Position numbers and translations under genes: made by a program. Below the pieces are notes generated by a model. It had not been told where the DNA came from, did no database searches, and saw only the letters and a program-made list of their open reading frames with translations. Positions 42,134 to 51,103 of a stretch of 64,000 nt of DNA are shown here, piece after piece. Position 1 is the stretch's first letter, and each line of letters opens with the position of its first letter. The DNA is from JAVVXB01 sp036651815 (GTDB taxonomy: Bacteria > Bacillota > Clostridia > Christensenellales > CAG-138). The DNA lies in NCBI GenBank assembly GCA_036651815.1, contig JAVVXB010000005.1, forward strand, positions 1 to 64,000, in the 5' to 3' direction.

Positions 42134-43156
42134 TCAAGCCTGGTAGGTAAGCACCGATCCCCCCGGCCGCAGCGTGGTCTTGAACGTAACGTTGCGGTGC
42201 TGCCCGTGCCCCTCAATCAGATCGATCAGCGTTCTGGCGCAAGCAAGCCCCATCTCCTCTGCCGGCTGCACAAGGGTGGTGAGCGTTGGCAACATATAAG
42301 CGGAAAGCTCCAAGCCATCGATGGCTACAACGGAGCAATCGTCCGGCACGCGCCGTCCCCGGTCACTGAGTGCCTTGATAGCCGCAATGGCCATTAGGTC
42401 AGCAATGGCGAAGATGGCCGTGAACGCCGCACCGCGGTCGATCATATCGGTCACCGACCGGTAAATAGCGCCCATATCCGAAAAGCTTTTGGAGCAAGCA
42501 ACCAAATTTCGGTCAAAGGCGATGCCACGTTCCGCCAGCGCGGACCGATATCCTTCTGTGCGCAGTTCGCTGATGGAGGTATCATGCTCATCGTTGCAAA
42601 GGATGGCGATCTTTCGATGACCCAGTTCATAAAGTGTATGGACAGCAAGCCGCGCAGCCTGCTTATCATCAATCGCAACCGAGGAATAGGTATCCAGCGC
42701 GAGGCTACCAAAGGAATTTGTATAGGTACACATGACAAATGGAACCGTGATGCAAGCAATATCCTCGGGCACATAGTTGAATCGCCCGCCAAGAAACAGG
42801 ATGCCCCGTAACTTACGTTCCGTCACCAGCAACGCGGCCGCATGCAGTTCATCCTCGGACGTGTCTATCTGGTGCAATTCCAACGTGAAACCCCGCTCAG
42901 TCACCTCACGTTCAATGGCTTTAATCAGTTTTGCAAAAAACGGATTGTTCACACCCTTGACCAGCAATGCGATTGCATCGGACGTCGTTCTTACCAAATT
43001 TCTTGCACTGTTGTTGGGAATATAGTGAAACCGTTCCACGGCTTCCATCACTTTTATACGCGTCTGTTCGCTCACATCCGGATGATCGTTGAGTACGCGC
43101 GAGACGGTGCTGACAGCAACGTCGCAATACTGCGCAATATCCTTGATATTCGTCAT
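42134..43156 (-). CDS. LacI-family transcriptional regulator
   Basis: A 340-residue regulator. The N-terminal helix-turn-helix is MTNIKDIAQYCDVAVSTVSRVLNDHPDVSEQTRIKVMEAVERFHYIPNNSARNL. The sugar-binding core has LLVKGVNNPFFAKLIKAIE, GHRKIAILCNDEHDTS and DCSVVAIDGLELSAYMLPTLTTLVQP. Start 43156 has GGAGAG upstream. It lies 89 bp upstream of the sugar-binding protein gene on the same strand and probably controls the operon and itself through the operator-like sites just upstream. Confidence 0.93.
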   Translation of the reverse strand: MTNIKDIAQYCDVAVSTVSRVLNDHPDVSEQTRIKVMEAVERFHYIPNNSARNLVRTTSDAIALLVKGVNNPFFAKLIKAIEREVTERGFTLELHQIDTSEDELHAAALLVTERKLRGILFLGGRFNYVPEDIACITVPFVMCTYTNSFGSLALDTYSSVAIDDKQAARLAVHTLYELGHRKIAILCNDEHDTSISELRTEGYRSALAERGIAFDRNLVACSKSFSDMGAIYRSVTDMIDRGAAFTAIFAIADLMAIAAIKALSDRGRRVPDDCSVVAIDGLELSAYMLPTLTTLVQPAEEMGLACARTLIDLIEGHGQHRNVTFKTTLRPGGSVLTYQA

Positions 43157-43191
43157 GGTGATGCTCTCCGAAACTCTATGGACAATTAGTA

Positions 43192-43227
43192 GGAAACGTT
43201 CCCGGTAACGATACTGGTAACGTTTCC
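43192..43227. promoter_or_regulatory. Operator-like palindromes upstream of the LacI gene
   Basis: GGAAACGTTCC (43192-43202) and GGTAACGTTTCC (43216-43227) are near-palindromes with the central CG of LacI-family operators, 36 to 71 bp upstream of the regulator's start. Autoregulation is inferred. Confidence 0.55.
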
Positions 43228-43532
43228 GGTTCTTCGAGATCATTCTATCACCGCCATTTCCCATTGTCAACTCGTTTTGGCCAAAATCAGGAATATATTT
43301 CCTTCTTCTTGCACTTGTTTCTAAAGAAGACATCGCTGATCCGCGTGTTTTTTTGTCGGTTTAAACAGAAGTTTTACGCAACGACGGGGCATATCCAGAA
43401 TTATAGGTGCAGGAATAACAAAATTAGATTCTGATAATGTGCTTCGAAAATCGAAAAATACAGCTTAATATAATCATCTCGATTATGCAGGATTGTACCC
43501 CCACAATTTTTTTAATAATTATATAAACAAGA
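43228..43532. other. Divergent intergenic region with no gene
   Basis: No gene is supported. A short inverted repeat (ATAATC 43470-43475, GATTAT 43481-43486) is the only structure noted besides the flanking promoter and operator sites. Confidence 0.5.
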
Positions 43533-43562
43533 TTCGTTACACTCGCTGGATTCTGGTATACT
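43533..43562 (+). promoter_or_regulatory. Putative promoter of the NADH oxidoreductase gene
   Basis: TTCGTT (43533-43538), 18-nt spacer, TATACT (43557-43562), followed by AAGGGAGGG before the GTG start. Confidence 0.5.
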
Positions 43563-43597
43563 AAGTAAGAATCATATATATAAGGGAGGGTGCATCT

Positions 43598-44890
43598 GTG
43601 GAAAAACGCATGGTCAAGTGCCTGGTATGCGGCGCAGTTTTTGAAGAAGGTATCGAGGTGTGTCCCGTCTGCGGTGTTGGGCCGGAAAATTTTGTGCCCG
43701 TGGAATCGGATCACGGGATTCAGTTTTCGCTGGATACGGACGAAAAGGTTGTCATTCTGGGAACGGGCATCGCTGCGCTATCTGCCGCAACCGCTCTGCG
43801 TGAGCGCAATGCGGACTGCGATATTCTGATGCTTTCCAACGAACGCGCCCTTCCTTATAATCGTCCGATGCTCACCAAAAACATGTTGCAAAAAAATGGC
43901 CGGGATGCTTTTGCCGTCCATGGCGCATCCTGGTATGCCGAACGCAATATTCGGCTGATTACTGATGAAATTGTCTCCTCGCTGGATACAGAGCGCAAGC
44001 TGATTGGACTATCCGACGATACGACCATTTCCTATGATAAGTGCATCTATGCGCTTGGCGCCCGGAGTTTTGTCCCGCCGCTGACGGGTACACATCTGCC
44101 GGAAGCGGTCACCATCCGCTCGCTGGATGATATCGAGCGAATCGCAAAGCTGATTACCGGCATTGAGAGTGCCGTGGTGATTGGCGGCGGCGTGCTGGGA
44201 CTAGAAGCCGCATGGGAACTTAAAAAAGCCGGGTTAGCCGTAACCGTACTGGAAGCGTCCGAACGCCTGCTTAAACGTCAGTTGGACTTGCCGGCCTCCG
44301 AGCTGTTGCAATCCATCGCGGTAAAAAACGACATCCAAGTACGCACCGATGCCATCACCGAATGCATTGAAGGTGATGAGCATGTCTCCGGCGTACGCCT
44401 TAAGGATGGTGTGCTGCTGCCAGCGCAGTTGGTCATCGTTTCCACAGGAGTACGCGCCAATACAAAAATTGCCGAAGATGCTGGTTTGACCGTCAAACGT
44501 GCGGTGGTGGTCAATCAATACATGGAAACCAGTGCAAAGAACGTCTGGGCCTGCGGCGACTGCGCGGAATTTGACGGCGTAAACTATTCCATCTGGCCGG
44601 AAGCAACCCAAATGGGCGAAACCGCTGGCGCAAACGCAGCTGGCGAACACATGGCTTACAGCAATCCTCTGCCGGGGCTGACGCTGAACACCATGCACAC
44701 GTCCCTGTTTGCCATTGGCGATGTGGGCGTAGACCCCCATCAGGTCTACGAGGTCACGCGTACCTGCGATGAAAACGCAAAAACTATGCATACCGAATAC
44801 CACGTGAATGGCAAGCTGGTAGGCGGTATTCTCATCGGCGATCCTTCCTCCATGGAAGCGCTCCTATCAGCGATGCCTGCACGCGGCTGA
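43598..44890 (+). CDS. NAD(P)H:rubredoxin oxidoreductase-like flavoprotein with rubredoxin-like domain
   Basis: A 430-residue protein starting at GTG 43598. Residues 1-35 are a short rubredoxin-like iron or zinc ribbon (KCLVCGAVFEEGIEVCPVCGVGPENF). Residues 45-420 are a two-dinucleotide-fold flavoprotein: FAD motif VVILGTGIAALSAATAL, NRPMLTK, the NAD(P)H motif VVIGGGVLGLEAAWELKK and the second FAD motif VWACGDCAEF. Such enzymes pass electrons from NADH to rubredoxin, rubrerythrin or flavodiiron proteins for oxygen or peroxide detoxification. The internal domain could replace a separate carrier. Confidence 0.9.
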   Translation: MEKRMVKCLVCGAVFEEGIEVCPVCGVGPENFVPVESDHGIQFSLDTDEKVVILGTGIAALSAATALRERNADCDILMLSNERALPYNRPMLTKNMLQKNGRDAFAVHGASWYAERNIRLITDEIVSSLDTERKLIGLSDDTTISYDKCIYALGARSFVPPLTGTHLPEAVTIRSLDDIERIAKLITGIESAVVIGGGVLGLEAAWELKKAGLAVTVLEASERLLKRQLDLPASELLQSIAVKNDIQVRTDAITECIEGDEHVSGVRLKDGVLLPAQLVIVSTGVRANTKIAEDAGLTVKRAVVVNQYMETSAKNVWACGDCAEFDGVNYSIWPEATQMGETAGANAAGEHMAYSNPLPGLTLNTMHTSLFAIGDVGVDPHQVYEVTRTCDENAKTMHTEYHVNGKLVGGILIGDPSSMEALLSAMPARG

Positions 44891-45482
44891 TTGCCCATTG
44901 TTTGTGGTCTTTATCGCGTAAAATCGCCCAGTCAGCGGTGCCAGCGTGCGGCTGAACCGATACGTTTTCCACTCGTTTCTCTGGGTTTCTACCCAATATA
45001 TGCCTGGCTTTTGACCTTTGCGATTGAGAGCCAGGCATCTTTTATTGATGCCCCGGAGAATTTGTCTCATCTCAGCTACGCCAACCGTCTCATCTTCATT
45101 CATGCGGCGCAAACATTGAAGAGGCGGGCGCCACGCCTAGATTGATTCTGTCTGGATGCGCAAGAAAATAGCATTTGTGCCGCCGTCAGTGGCACATCCT
45201 GGACTTTCTCTCGTTTCAGCCGGATGAATATCCCCCCGTCTTTCCGTAGTAAACCCGGCCTTACACAAATCGATGGGCGATCTGCAGCAGCTTGTTTTCG
45301 CCTTTGTTCCATTTTTTTACTGTAAACCTAACCCATTCTCTTTTGTATGGACACAATTCGGGGATTGCCGATGCTTGTTGTTTTATGTTACAGTTTTCAA
45401 GGGTAAGCAATCGCTGCTTTCGATCAACCGGAAAATATCGAAAGTCCGTCAGATGTGAAGCACCGCCATGGGAAGGAGCCTT
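44891..45482. other. Non-coding stretch between the oxidoreductase and a two-component system
   Basis: It holds the terminator at 45000-45042 and a weak TGTGCC/GGCACA hairpin near 45176-45194. No coding frame has recognisable features and no strong promoter was found. Confidence 0.5.
45000..45042 (+). terminator. Rho-independent terminator after the oxidoreductase gene
   Basis: ATGCCTGGCT (45000-45009) pairs with AGCCAGGCAT (45029-45038), followed by CTTTTA. Confidence 0.7.
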
Positions 45483-46160
45483 ATGCGCTTATTGATTATC
45501 GAGGACGACACTGCTTTATGCAGCGCACTATCCCTGCATCTATCGAACGGCGGTTATGACGTGGACGTGTGCAACAGTGGCACAGACGCAGCGTATTACC
45601 TGCGTGACAGCGCCTACAGTGCGATCATTCTCGACCGCATGCTGCCCGGTATGGACGGGTTGACGCTGCTTAAGCGCTTACGGGAAACGGGTGACGTAAC
45701 CCCCGTGCTAATGCTGACAGCAATGGATGCCATTTGTGATCGTACGGCTGGGCTGGATGCCGGCGCGGACGATTACCTTGTCAAGCCCTTTGCCATGCCA
45801 GAGTTGCTTTCGCGGGTACGCGCACTAATGCGGCGACCGGCAGGATTGGGTGAGATGGGCAGACTGACATTCCTCGATTTGACGCTGGATGCGCGAAAAT
45901 GTCTATTGCGCCGCGGAAGTGCTGAATTGACGCTCTCCAGAAAAGAAGCGGCGGTTCTGGAGCTGTTGTTCGAACATTCTGAAATGGTATTATCCCGCGC
46001 ACAGATCCTATCCCGCGTTTGGGGCGGAGATGAACCGGTGGAGGAAGGAAACGTGGACAACTACATCTACTTTGTACGAAAGCGGCTAAAGACACTGGGC
46101 ACATCCGCCGCCATCAAGAGTATCCACGGCGTGGGCTACACGCTCGTGAATGGTTTGTGA
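45483..46160 (+). CDS. OmpR-family response regulator of the composite transport locus
   Basis: A 225-residue regulator. MRLLIIEDDTALCSAL carries the acidic pair, AIILDRMLPGMDG the phosphoacceptor Asp, and DDYLVKPFA the Lys. The winged helix ends with LSRAQILSRVWGGDEPVEEGNVDNYIYFVRKRL and IHGVGYTLV. ATG 45483 lies just after GGAAGGAG. It is followed after 1 bp by the kinase gene. The pair sits directly upstream of the six-gene transport operon, which it plausibly regulates. Confidence 0.92.
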   Translation: MRLLIIEDDTALCSALSLHLSNGGYDVDVCNSGTDAAYYLRDSAYSAIILDRMLPGMDGLTLLKRLRETGDVTPVLMLTAMDAICDRTAGLDAGADDYLVKPFAMPELLSRVRALMRRPAGLGEMGRLTFLDLTLDARKCLLRRGSAELTLSRKEAAVLELLFEHSEMVLSRAQILSRVWGGDEPVEEGNVDNYIYFVRKRLKTLGTSAAIKSIHGVGYTLVNGL

Positions 46161-46161
46161 T

Positions 46162-47436
46162 ATGGAAGAGCAAAAACTGCGCGCCCGCCTAATTCGGCTC
46201 TATGTGCTAACGGTGGCGCTGGTATTGGCGGCGCTGTTGGCCGTAATACTGTTGCTGTCGTCCCGCGAGGTGGAGCAAAAAAACAAGGAAAGTTTTGCTA
46301 CGCTGCTGACCTCCGTGACCGAGCGGCTGCAAACGGAGTCCATCGTCCAGCACAGCTGGCTCAAACGAATGGAAACGGAAAACAGTTTATTCATCCACAT
46401 TGAAGATAACGGGACGCAATTGCTGTACAATAGCATCGATGGCGCGGATCGGATGCTGTTGTTTGATACCGTCTGTCGTCTATCCCGGCAAGCAGGTATT
46501 GACGTTGCCGCCGTGCCGTTGTATGCAGATCGGCAAACGAGTGACCCGCTCCGTTTTACGCTGAACCATGCGGCCTACTTTGGTGCCGTCAGCCTGATCC
46601 CAGCAGGAAACGGATACCGTTCGCTCATCATGGCGCAGCAGATTATTACGGGCAATCAGTCATGGCGGTTCGGTCTGTTTGCAATCTGTTATTTACTTGC
46701 CGTGCTGCTACTCTCGCTTACGGGTGTTCGCCTGATTGACCGCGCACTGCAACCGGCTGTTGAAAGCCGAATACGGCAGACGGCGTTTATTGCCGCGGCC
46801 TCGCATGAACTACGTTCGCCGCTCGCAGTCATTCAGGCCAATGCCGCAACGCTAACAGCCGCACCAGCGCAGATCCCCGCCGCCGCCGCCACCATCGCAA
46901 ACGAATGCGCCCGTATGTCACGGTTGATTGGCGATCTGTTGCTGTTGGCTTCGACAGATGCGAAGAGTTGGCCGGTCACCCTGACCATGCTGGATATGGA
47001 CACCGTGCTGCTCAACGTTTATGAAATGTACCGCTCCGTGTGCGCAAAGCAGGGACTAGACTTGCATCTGCATCTGCCCGATCATCCTTTGCCCCCGGCC
47101 AAGGGTGATGCGCAGCGCCTTGCTCAGGTACTAGGCATTCTGCTTGAAAACGCCATTGCCTATGGCACCAGTCCACAGTGCAGTTCCATCGAGCTTTCTG
47201 CCTATCCGCACCGGCAGCAAGTGATCATCGAAGTGATTGACCATGGACCGGGCGTTGCCGATGCACAGAAAGCATATGTTTTCGACCGCTTCTTCCGCGG
47301 CGACCGTTCCCGCAAGGACAAGCAACACTTTGGTTTGGGACTCTCCATTGCTTATGAGTTGATTGCGTTGCACAAGGGAACGATTACACTCAGCGACACC
47401 TTAGGCGGTGGATGTACGTTTCGTATCTGCCTATAA
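46162..47436 (+). CDS. Sensor histidine kinase of the composite transport locus
   Basis: A 424-residue kinase with two spans (about residues 14-35 and 172-192) and an extracytoplasmic domain of about 135 residues. The H-box is FIAAASHELRSPLAVIQANAATL, the N-box LGILLENAIAYG, and the G-boxes EVIDHGPGVAD and HFGLGLSIAYELIALHKG. No clear HAMP is visible. A G in the N-box region and the short linkers resemble VanS-like envelope sensors, but that is weak. Its stop is followed by 520 bp without genes. Confidence 0.9.
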   Translation: MEEQKLRARLIRLYVLTVALVLAALLAVILLLSSREVEQKNKESFATLLTSVTERLQTESIVQHSWLKRMETENSLFIHIEDNGTQLLYNSIDGADRMLLFDTVCRLSRQAGIDVAAVPLYADRQTSDPLRFTLNHAAYFGAVSLIPAGNGYRSLIMAQQIITGNQSWRFGLFAICYLLAVLLLSLTGVRLIDRALQPAVESRIRQTAFIAAASHELRSPLAVIQANAATLTAAPAQIPAAAATIANECARMSRLIGDLLLLASTDAKSWPVTLTMLDMDTVLLNVYEMYRSVCAKQGLDLHLHLPDHPLPPAKGDAQRLAQVLGILLENAIAYGTSPQCSSIELSAYPHRQQVIIEVIDHGPGVADAQKAYVFDRFFRGDRSRKDKQHFGLGLSIAYELIALHKGTITLSDTLGGGCTFRICL

Positions 47437-47687
47437 TTCAATCGATAGGTGCCTTTCCCCCGATTCGCTGCTCCCGCACGCAGAGTGCGCTTTCATCCGT
47501 CAAAAAGACCCCTCGCATTGTGACGGACCTCCGTCCATCACACATTCAATCCATTTTTGATGAATTCTTCGGCAGGGCGGATTACCCGGTCTAAGCGTCC
47601 CCTGTGCATTTTGCCGACCGCGCCAATTTTCGGCGTAGGCATAAAGCATGTATCCCCTCCCCCGAAAACGATGGCTTTTCAGTGTTG

Positions 47688-47713
47688 AAAGACGCATGAC
47701 GCGTCTTTTTTTT
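47688..47713 (+). terminator. Rho-independent terminator downstream of the kinase gene
   Basis: AAAGACGC and GCGTCTTT flank a 5-nt loop and are followed by eight T in all. The distance of 250 bp from the kinase stop means the kinase mRNA would have a long 3' tail. Confidence 0.75.
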
Positions 47714-47752
47714 ACTGTCTGCACGCTAGGATATGTTTCTGAAAAAGAGTCC

Positions 47753-47869
47753 TATCTGGTGTCATGTGTATTTTCTGCCCATTCAAGCATTAAATTGACA
47801 AATTTATTGAAGTAAAAATCGGGAAATTGAAACCCAGAAGTGGCAACCGAATATCGCGAAAACGCTTTT
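47753..47869. repeat. Dispersed intergenic element, copy C
   Basis: More diverged than copies A and B. AAGC is at offset 32, TAAAAATC ends at offset 67, AAATT is at offset 71 and the core GAAAACGCTTTT is at 47858-47869 (offset 105), all in the same order and spacing. It lies 88 bp upstream of the operon start. Confidence 0.5.
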
Positions 47870-47956
47870 GGAAAATTAAAAATTGTACGCTAGAGGAATT
47901 TTAGAGAATTGACTGCTATCATGAAATTTGTAAATTAATAGAAACGAGGTTCTTCT

Positions 47957-50182
47957 ATGAAAACACAAAAAATAATCGCACTGCTATGCGCGTCTCTGCT
48001 GTTGCTTTTCTGCCTGTCCGGCTGCAGACGTGCGCCGCAAGCAGACAACGGTGCCATACCCGGTGCGTTGGGCCGCTATATGGAGGAGCCGGTTACTCTG
48101 CCACTGCCCGAGGGTGCAACGGAACAATCTCTGATTGGCATGTGCGCAGCCGCTGATGGCATGGTTTATTTTACCTGCGTATATCATGGGCAGGATGATG
48201 CATTCTATGTCGATTATTTTCGTCATACGGTGAAAATCGAAGGCAGCGTCACAACACAGAAAGAACAATGGCTCTCCGATTCCGCACCGAAGGGTGGCAA
48301 TGAACTCAGTCTCATCCGTTCCGATAACGGAACGCTGTATTTCAGCTATAACGATTATGATGCGGATGGCAACACCGTCCCTCACATCCTTGTGAGCCAT
48401 GACGACGGTAAGACATCGGAGACGCTTACGGGCACAGGTGTCACGGGCCATGATTTTATCCTCAAATTAGGCGTGTCTACAGATGGCCGCATCGTGGTGG
48501 CCAATATGGGTGCGGACAATCTCGTCGTACTGGATGCGCAGGGTAATGTCCAGGATGAACTGGCCATCGACCGCGATCACGCGTCTCATTTCTCTGTGTC
48601 GGGGGACAAAGTCATCTGCGTTGCCCCATCGGGAGATGCCGTGCGCGTATATAATCTTTCCGATAATTCTAGTGTGGATTTTCCGTTTGCGATTAGTCAA
48701 GGCACGGTCGCCTTTGCCGTCGCCAACGATGGCGCTGTATATCTGGCCAACGCCACCGGCTTGTTTCGGCATACAGCAGACGGCACACTTTGGGAACAGC
48801 TTGTAGAGGGCGGCGTAACCAGCATCGGCATGCCAAGCTATTATATTTGTCAGTTATCCGTGCAGAGCGGTGAACAGAATTCTCTCTATGTCAGTGGATA
48901 TGCCGATGGTAGCGGCATGCAGGTCTATCGTTATTTCTTTGATTCCGAGGCCGCGCAGACCGCTGACATTGAGCTGAATGTGTTTTCGCTACACGCCAGC
49001 GAACCTGTGCAGCAAGCAGTGGTCGCGTTCAATCGTGCACACAGCGAGATTCGGATAAACTATACCGTTGCCATGGAACAGGGCGGCGCGGGTACGGAAC
49101 AGGACTATGCCAAGGCGCTGAATACAGAATTGCTTGCGGGAACCGGACCGGACGTTTTGATTCTCGATGGCTTGCCGATCGATTCCTATACGGAAAAGGA
49201 TGTCCTTCTGGATCTCTCCACCATCGTGGACGGTGCGGAACCGGTACTTCCCCAGATTCGGAGGGCTTATGAGCAGGACGGTCACCTGTATACCATGCCG
49301 CTTGGTTTTGGCATGCTTATGGCGCTTGCCAAGGACGGCGCAGAAACCGCATTCACCTCGCTGGAGACGCTCGCATCCTACCAGAGCAGCTCTGGTTTGC
49401 CGATTTTGAGCAATACAGCCTTTTCCTATGAGACGCTCGCCAACATGCTGCTAACCTACTATGGAAAAGACCTGCTTGCCGGGCAAGCAGAGGCCGTACG
49501 AAGCTTTCTGGAGAATGCCGCCCTGCTGAAAACAAATATACGCGCGACCGACAAACTGGGCGCGGGCTGGGATATCTTTTCTGATATGCCGGGGGAAGAA
49601 CTTCAACAGATGCTGCAGTCAAATTCTAATCCGCCGCAGCTCTTTGCCTTTATGACAGAACGTGTATGCGCCGCGCTTCTCTCCATCGACTCGCCGTCAT
49701 CTGAGAACTTCATGATGGCCGCGGCGGCCGCGGCACAAACCAATGCAGCGCTGTCCTCCGTCAACGGTCAATTTTTCCCCGTTGGTTTAGCGGGGATCAA
49801 CCGTGCCAGCAAACAGCCGGAAGCCGCAGCATTGTTTTTGAACACACTGTTGAGTAAGCAAGTCCAGAACGCCAGTAACAATACCGCGTCCTTCCCCGTC
49901 AATCTCGCTGCGCTGGACGCCGTACTGAACTATGAAAATCCGAATATAAGTTGCGGCTTACTTCTAACGGCCACGGATTCACTCAATGCCAGCTGGCCCG
50001 TTCCGGAGCAGAGGGAACGGCTGCGCACCGAAATTGACCATCTTAAAACGCCGTTGTCCATGGATATTGCCCTGCAGCAGATGCTGTTACCGGAGGTCAC
50101 CGCCTATCTCGACGAGAGTGTACCGCTCGATGCGGCAGTGGGCAAGATTGTCAATCTGCTGTCAACGTATCTGGCCGAATAA
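47957..50182 (+). CDS. Lipoprotein fusing a beta-propeller-like region to a sugar-type solute-binding domain
   Basis: A 741-residue lipoprotein (signal peptide, lipobox CLSGC near residue 22). Residues about 40-325 read as repeated propeller-like blades (MVYFTCVYHG, GTLYFSYNDYDADG, DGRIVVANMGADNLVVLDAQG, DKVICVAPSGDAVRVYNLSD, DGAVYLANATGLFRHTADG). From about 333 the sequence is an extracellular solute-binding domain (VFSLHASEPVQQAVVAFNRAHSEIRINYTVAM, LLAGTGPDVLILDGLPIDSYTEKDVLLDLS, DGHLYTMPLGFGMLMAL). This is nearly twice normal binding-protein length. The propeller may recruit a surface glycan or a partner protein, which is inference. Confidence 0.82.
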   Translation: MKTQKIIALLCASLLLLFCLSGCRRAPQADNGAIPGALGRYMEEPVTLPLPEGATEQSLIGMCAAADGMVYFTCVYHGQDDAFYVDYFRHTVKIEGSVTTQKEQWLSDSAPKGGNELSLIRSDNGTLYFSYNDYDADGNTVPHILVSHDDGKTSETLTGTGVTGHDFILKLGVSTDGRIVVANMGADNLVVLDAQGNVQDELAIDRDHASHFSVSGDKVICVAPSGDAVRVYNLSDNSSVDFPFAISQGTVAFAVANDGAVYLANATGLFRHTADGTLWEQLVEGGVTSIGMPSYYICQLSVQSGEQNSLYVSGYADGSGMQVYRYFFDSEAAQTADIELNVFSLHASEPVQQAVVAFNRAHSEIRINYTVAMEQGGAGTEQDYAKALNTELLAGTGPDVLILDGLPIDSYTEKDVLLDLSTIVDGAEPVLPQIRRAYEQDGHLYTMPLGFGMLMALAKDGAETAFTSLETLASYQSSSGLPILSNTAFSYETLANMLLTYYGKDLLAGQAEAVRSFLENAALLKTNIRATDKLGAGWDIFSDMPGEELQQMLQSNSNPPQLFAFMTERVCAALLSIDSPSSENFMMAAAAAAQTNAALSSVNGQFFPVGLAGINRASKQPEAAALFLNTLLSKQVQNASNNTASFPVNLAALDAVLNYENPNISCGLLLTATDSLNASWPVPEQRERLRTEIDHLKTPLSMDIALQQMLLPEVTAYLDESVPLDAAVGKIVNLLSTYLAE

Positions 50183-50185
50183 CCC

Positions 50186-51103
50186 ATGAAAGCACAAATG
50201 CACCCCCAATCCCCGCAGCATCGACTCTGTCGGGCAGGACATCATTCTGCCCGGCAGAATGCCAAAGCAATAACAGCGCTCTGCTTCCTTGCCCCTAGCT
50301 TGATCGGAATCACAGCCATGTTTCTACTCCCCACCCTTGACGTGGTACGCAGATCTTTTTTCTCTGCGATGGGTAATTCATTTGTAGGACTGGCAAACTA
50401 TCAAACCGTACTGCTAAACGCATCCTTTCGGTTGGCCGTTTCGAATACGGGACGATTTCTGCTTGTGTGCATTCCCCTGCTGCTGCTGCTTTCGTTGTTT
50501 ACCGCGCTGTTGCTCATCCGGCAGAAATGGTGTCAGCAGCTGTTTCGGACAACATACCTATTGCCACTTGCCATTCCGGTAACAAGCGTGGTTCTTATCA
50601 TCCAAACGGTATTCGCAAAAAACGGACTACTGTCCGCGTTGTGTGCTTTCTTTGGAAAAACGCCTGTGGACTGGCTCAACAGTCCCTATGCGTTCTATGT
50701 CCTCGTGGCGTGCTATCTATGGAAAAATCTCGGTTACAACGTAATCCTGTGGTTGGCTGGGCTTTCTGCCATCCCACAGTCGTACTACGAGGCAGCGTGG
50801 GTGGATGGTGCAAACGAGGCGCAGTGTTTTCGAAAAATTACGCTCCCACTGCTGACACCCACGCTGTTTATGACCACAGTGCTGGCGTTGATCAACTCCT
50901 TTAAGGTGTTTCGAGAGGCATATTTGGTGGCAGGGCAATATCCACATATCAGCATCTATATGCTGCAGCACGTGTTATCCAATTGGTTCGCCAACCTTGA
51001 CATGCAGAAAATCAGTGCAGCGGCAACGCTGCTGATGGCGGTCATCTTCCTCATCCTGTTCTTGTTACAACGTATTACGCGGAAAATGGAGGACCCCCAA
51101 TGA
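50186..51103 (+). CDS. ABC transporter permease (MalF/UgpA type)
   Basis: A 305-residue permease with six spans. LAPSLIGITAMFLLPTLDVVRRSFFSAMGNSFVGLANYQTVL and the EAA loop SYYEAAWVDGANEAQCFRKITLPLLTPTLFMTTVLALINSFKVFREAYLVAGQYP identify a sugar-type permease. It starts 3 bp after the binding-protein gene and overlaps the next permease by 4 bp. The partner ATPase is not encoded in the window. Confidence 0.92.
   Translation: MKAQMHPQSPQHRLCRAGHHSARQNAKAITALCFLAPSLIGITAMFLLPTLDVVRRSFFSAMGNSFVGLANYQTVLLNASFRLAVSNTGRFLLVCIPLLLLLSLFTALLLIRQKWCQQLFRTTYLLPLAIPVTSVVLIIQTVFAKNGLLSALCAFFGKTPVDWLNSPYAFYVLVACYLWKNLGYNVILWLAGLSAIPQSYYEAAWVDGANEAQCFRKITLPLLTPTLFMTTVLALINSFKVFREAYLVAGQYPHISIYMLQHVLSNWFANLDMQKISAAATLLMAVIFLILFLLQRITRKMEDPQ

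Larger units (their letters stand above)
47437..47956 (+). other. Long leader region of the composite transport operon, no gene
   Basis: Contains the terminator at 47688-47713 and a dispersed element at 47753-47869. A 74-residue minus-strand frame at 47500-47724 spans the terminator and has no recognisable features. Confidence 0.5.

Noticed and set aside
47500..47724. A 74-codon minus-strand frame in the leader of the composite operon
   Set aside because: It crosses a strong terminator, has no ribosome binding site of note and no family resemblance.
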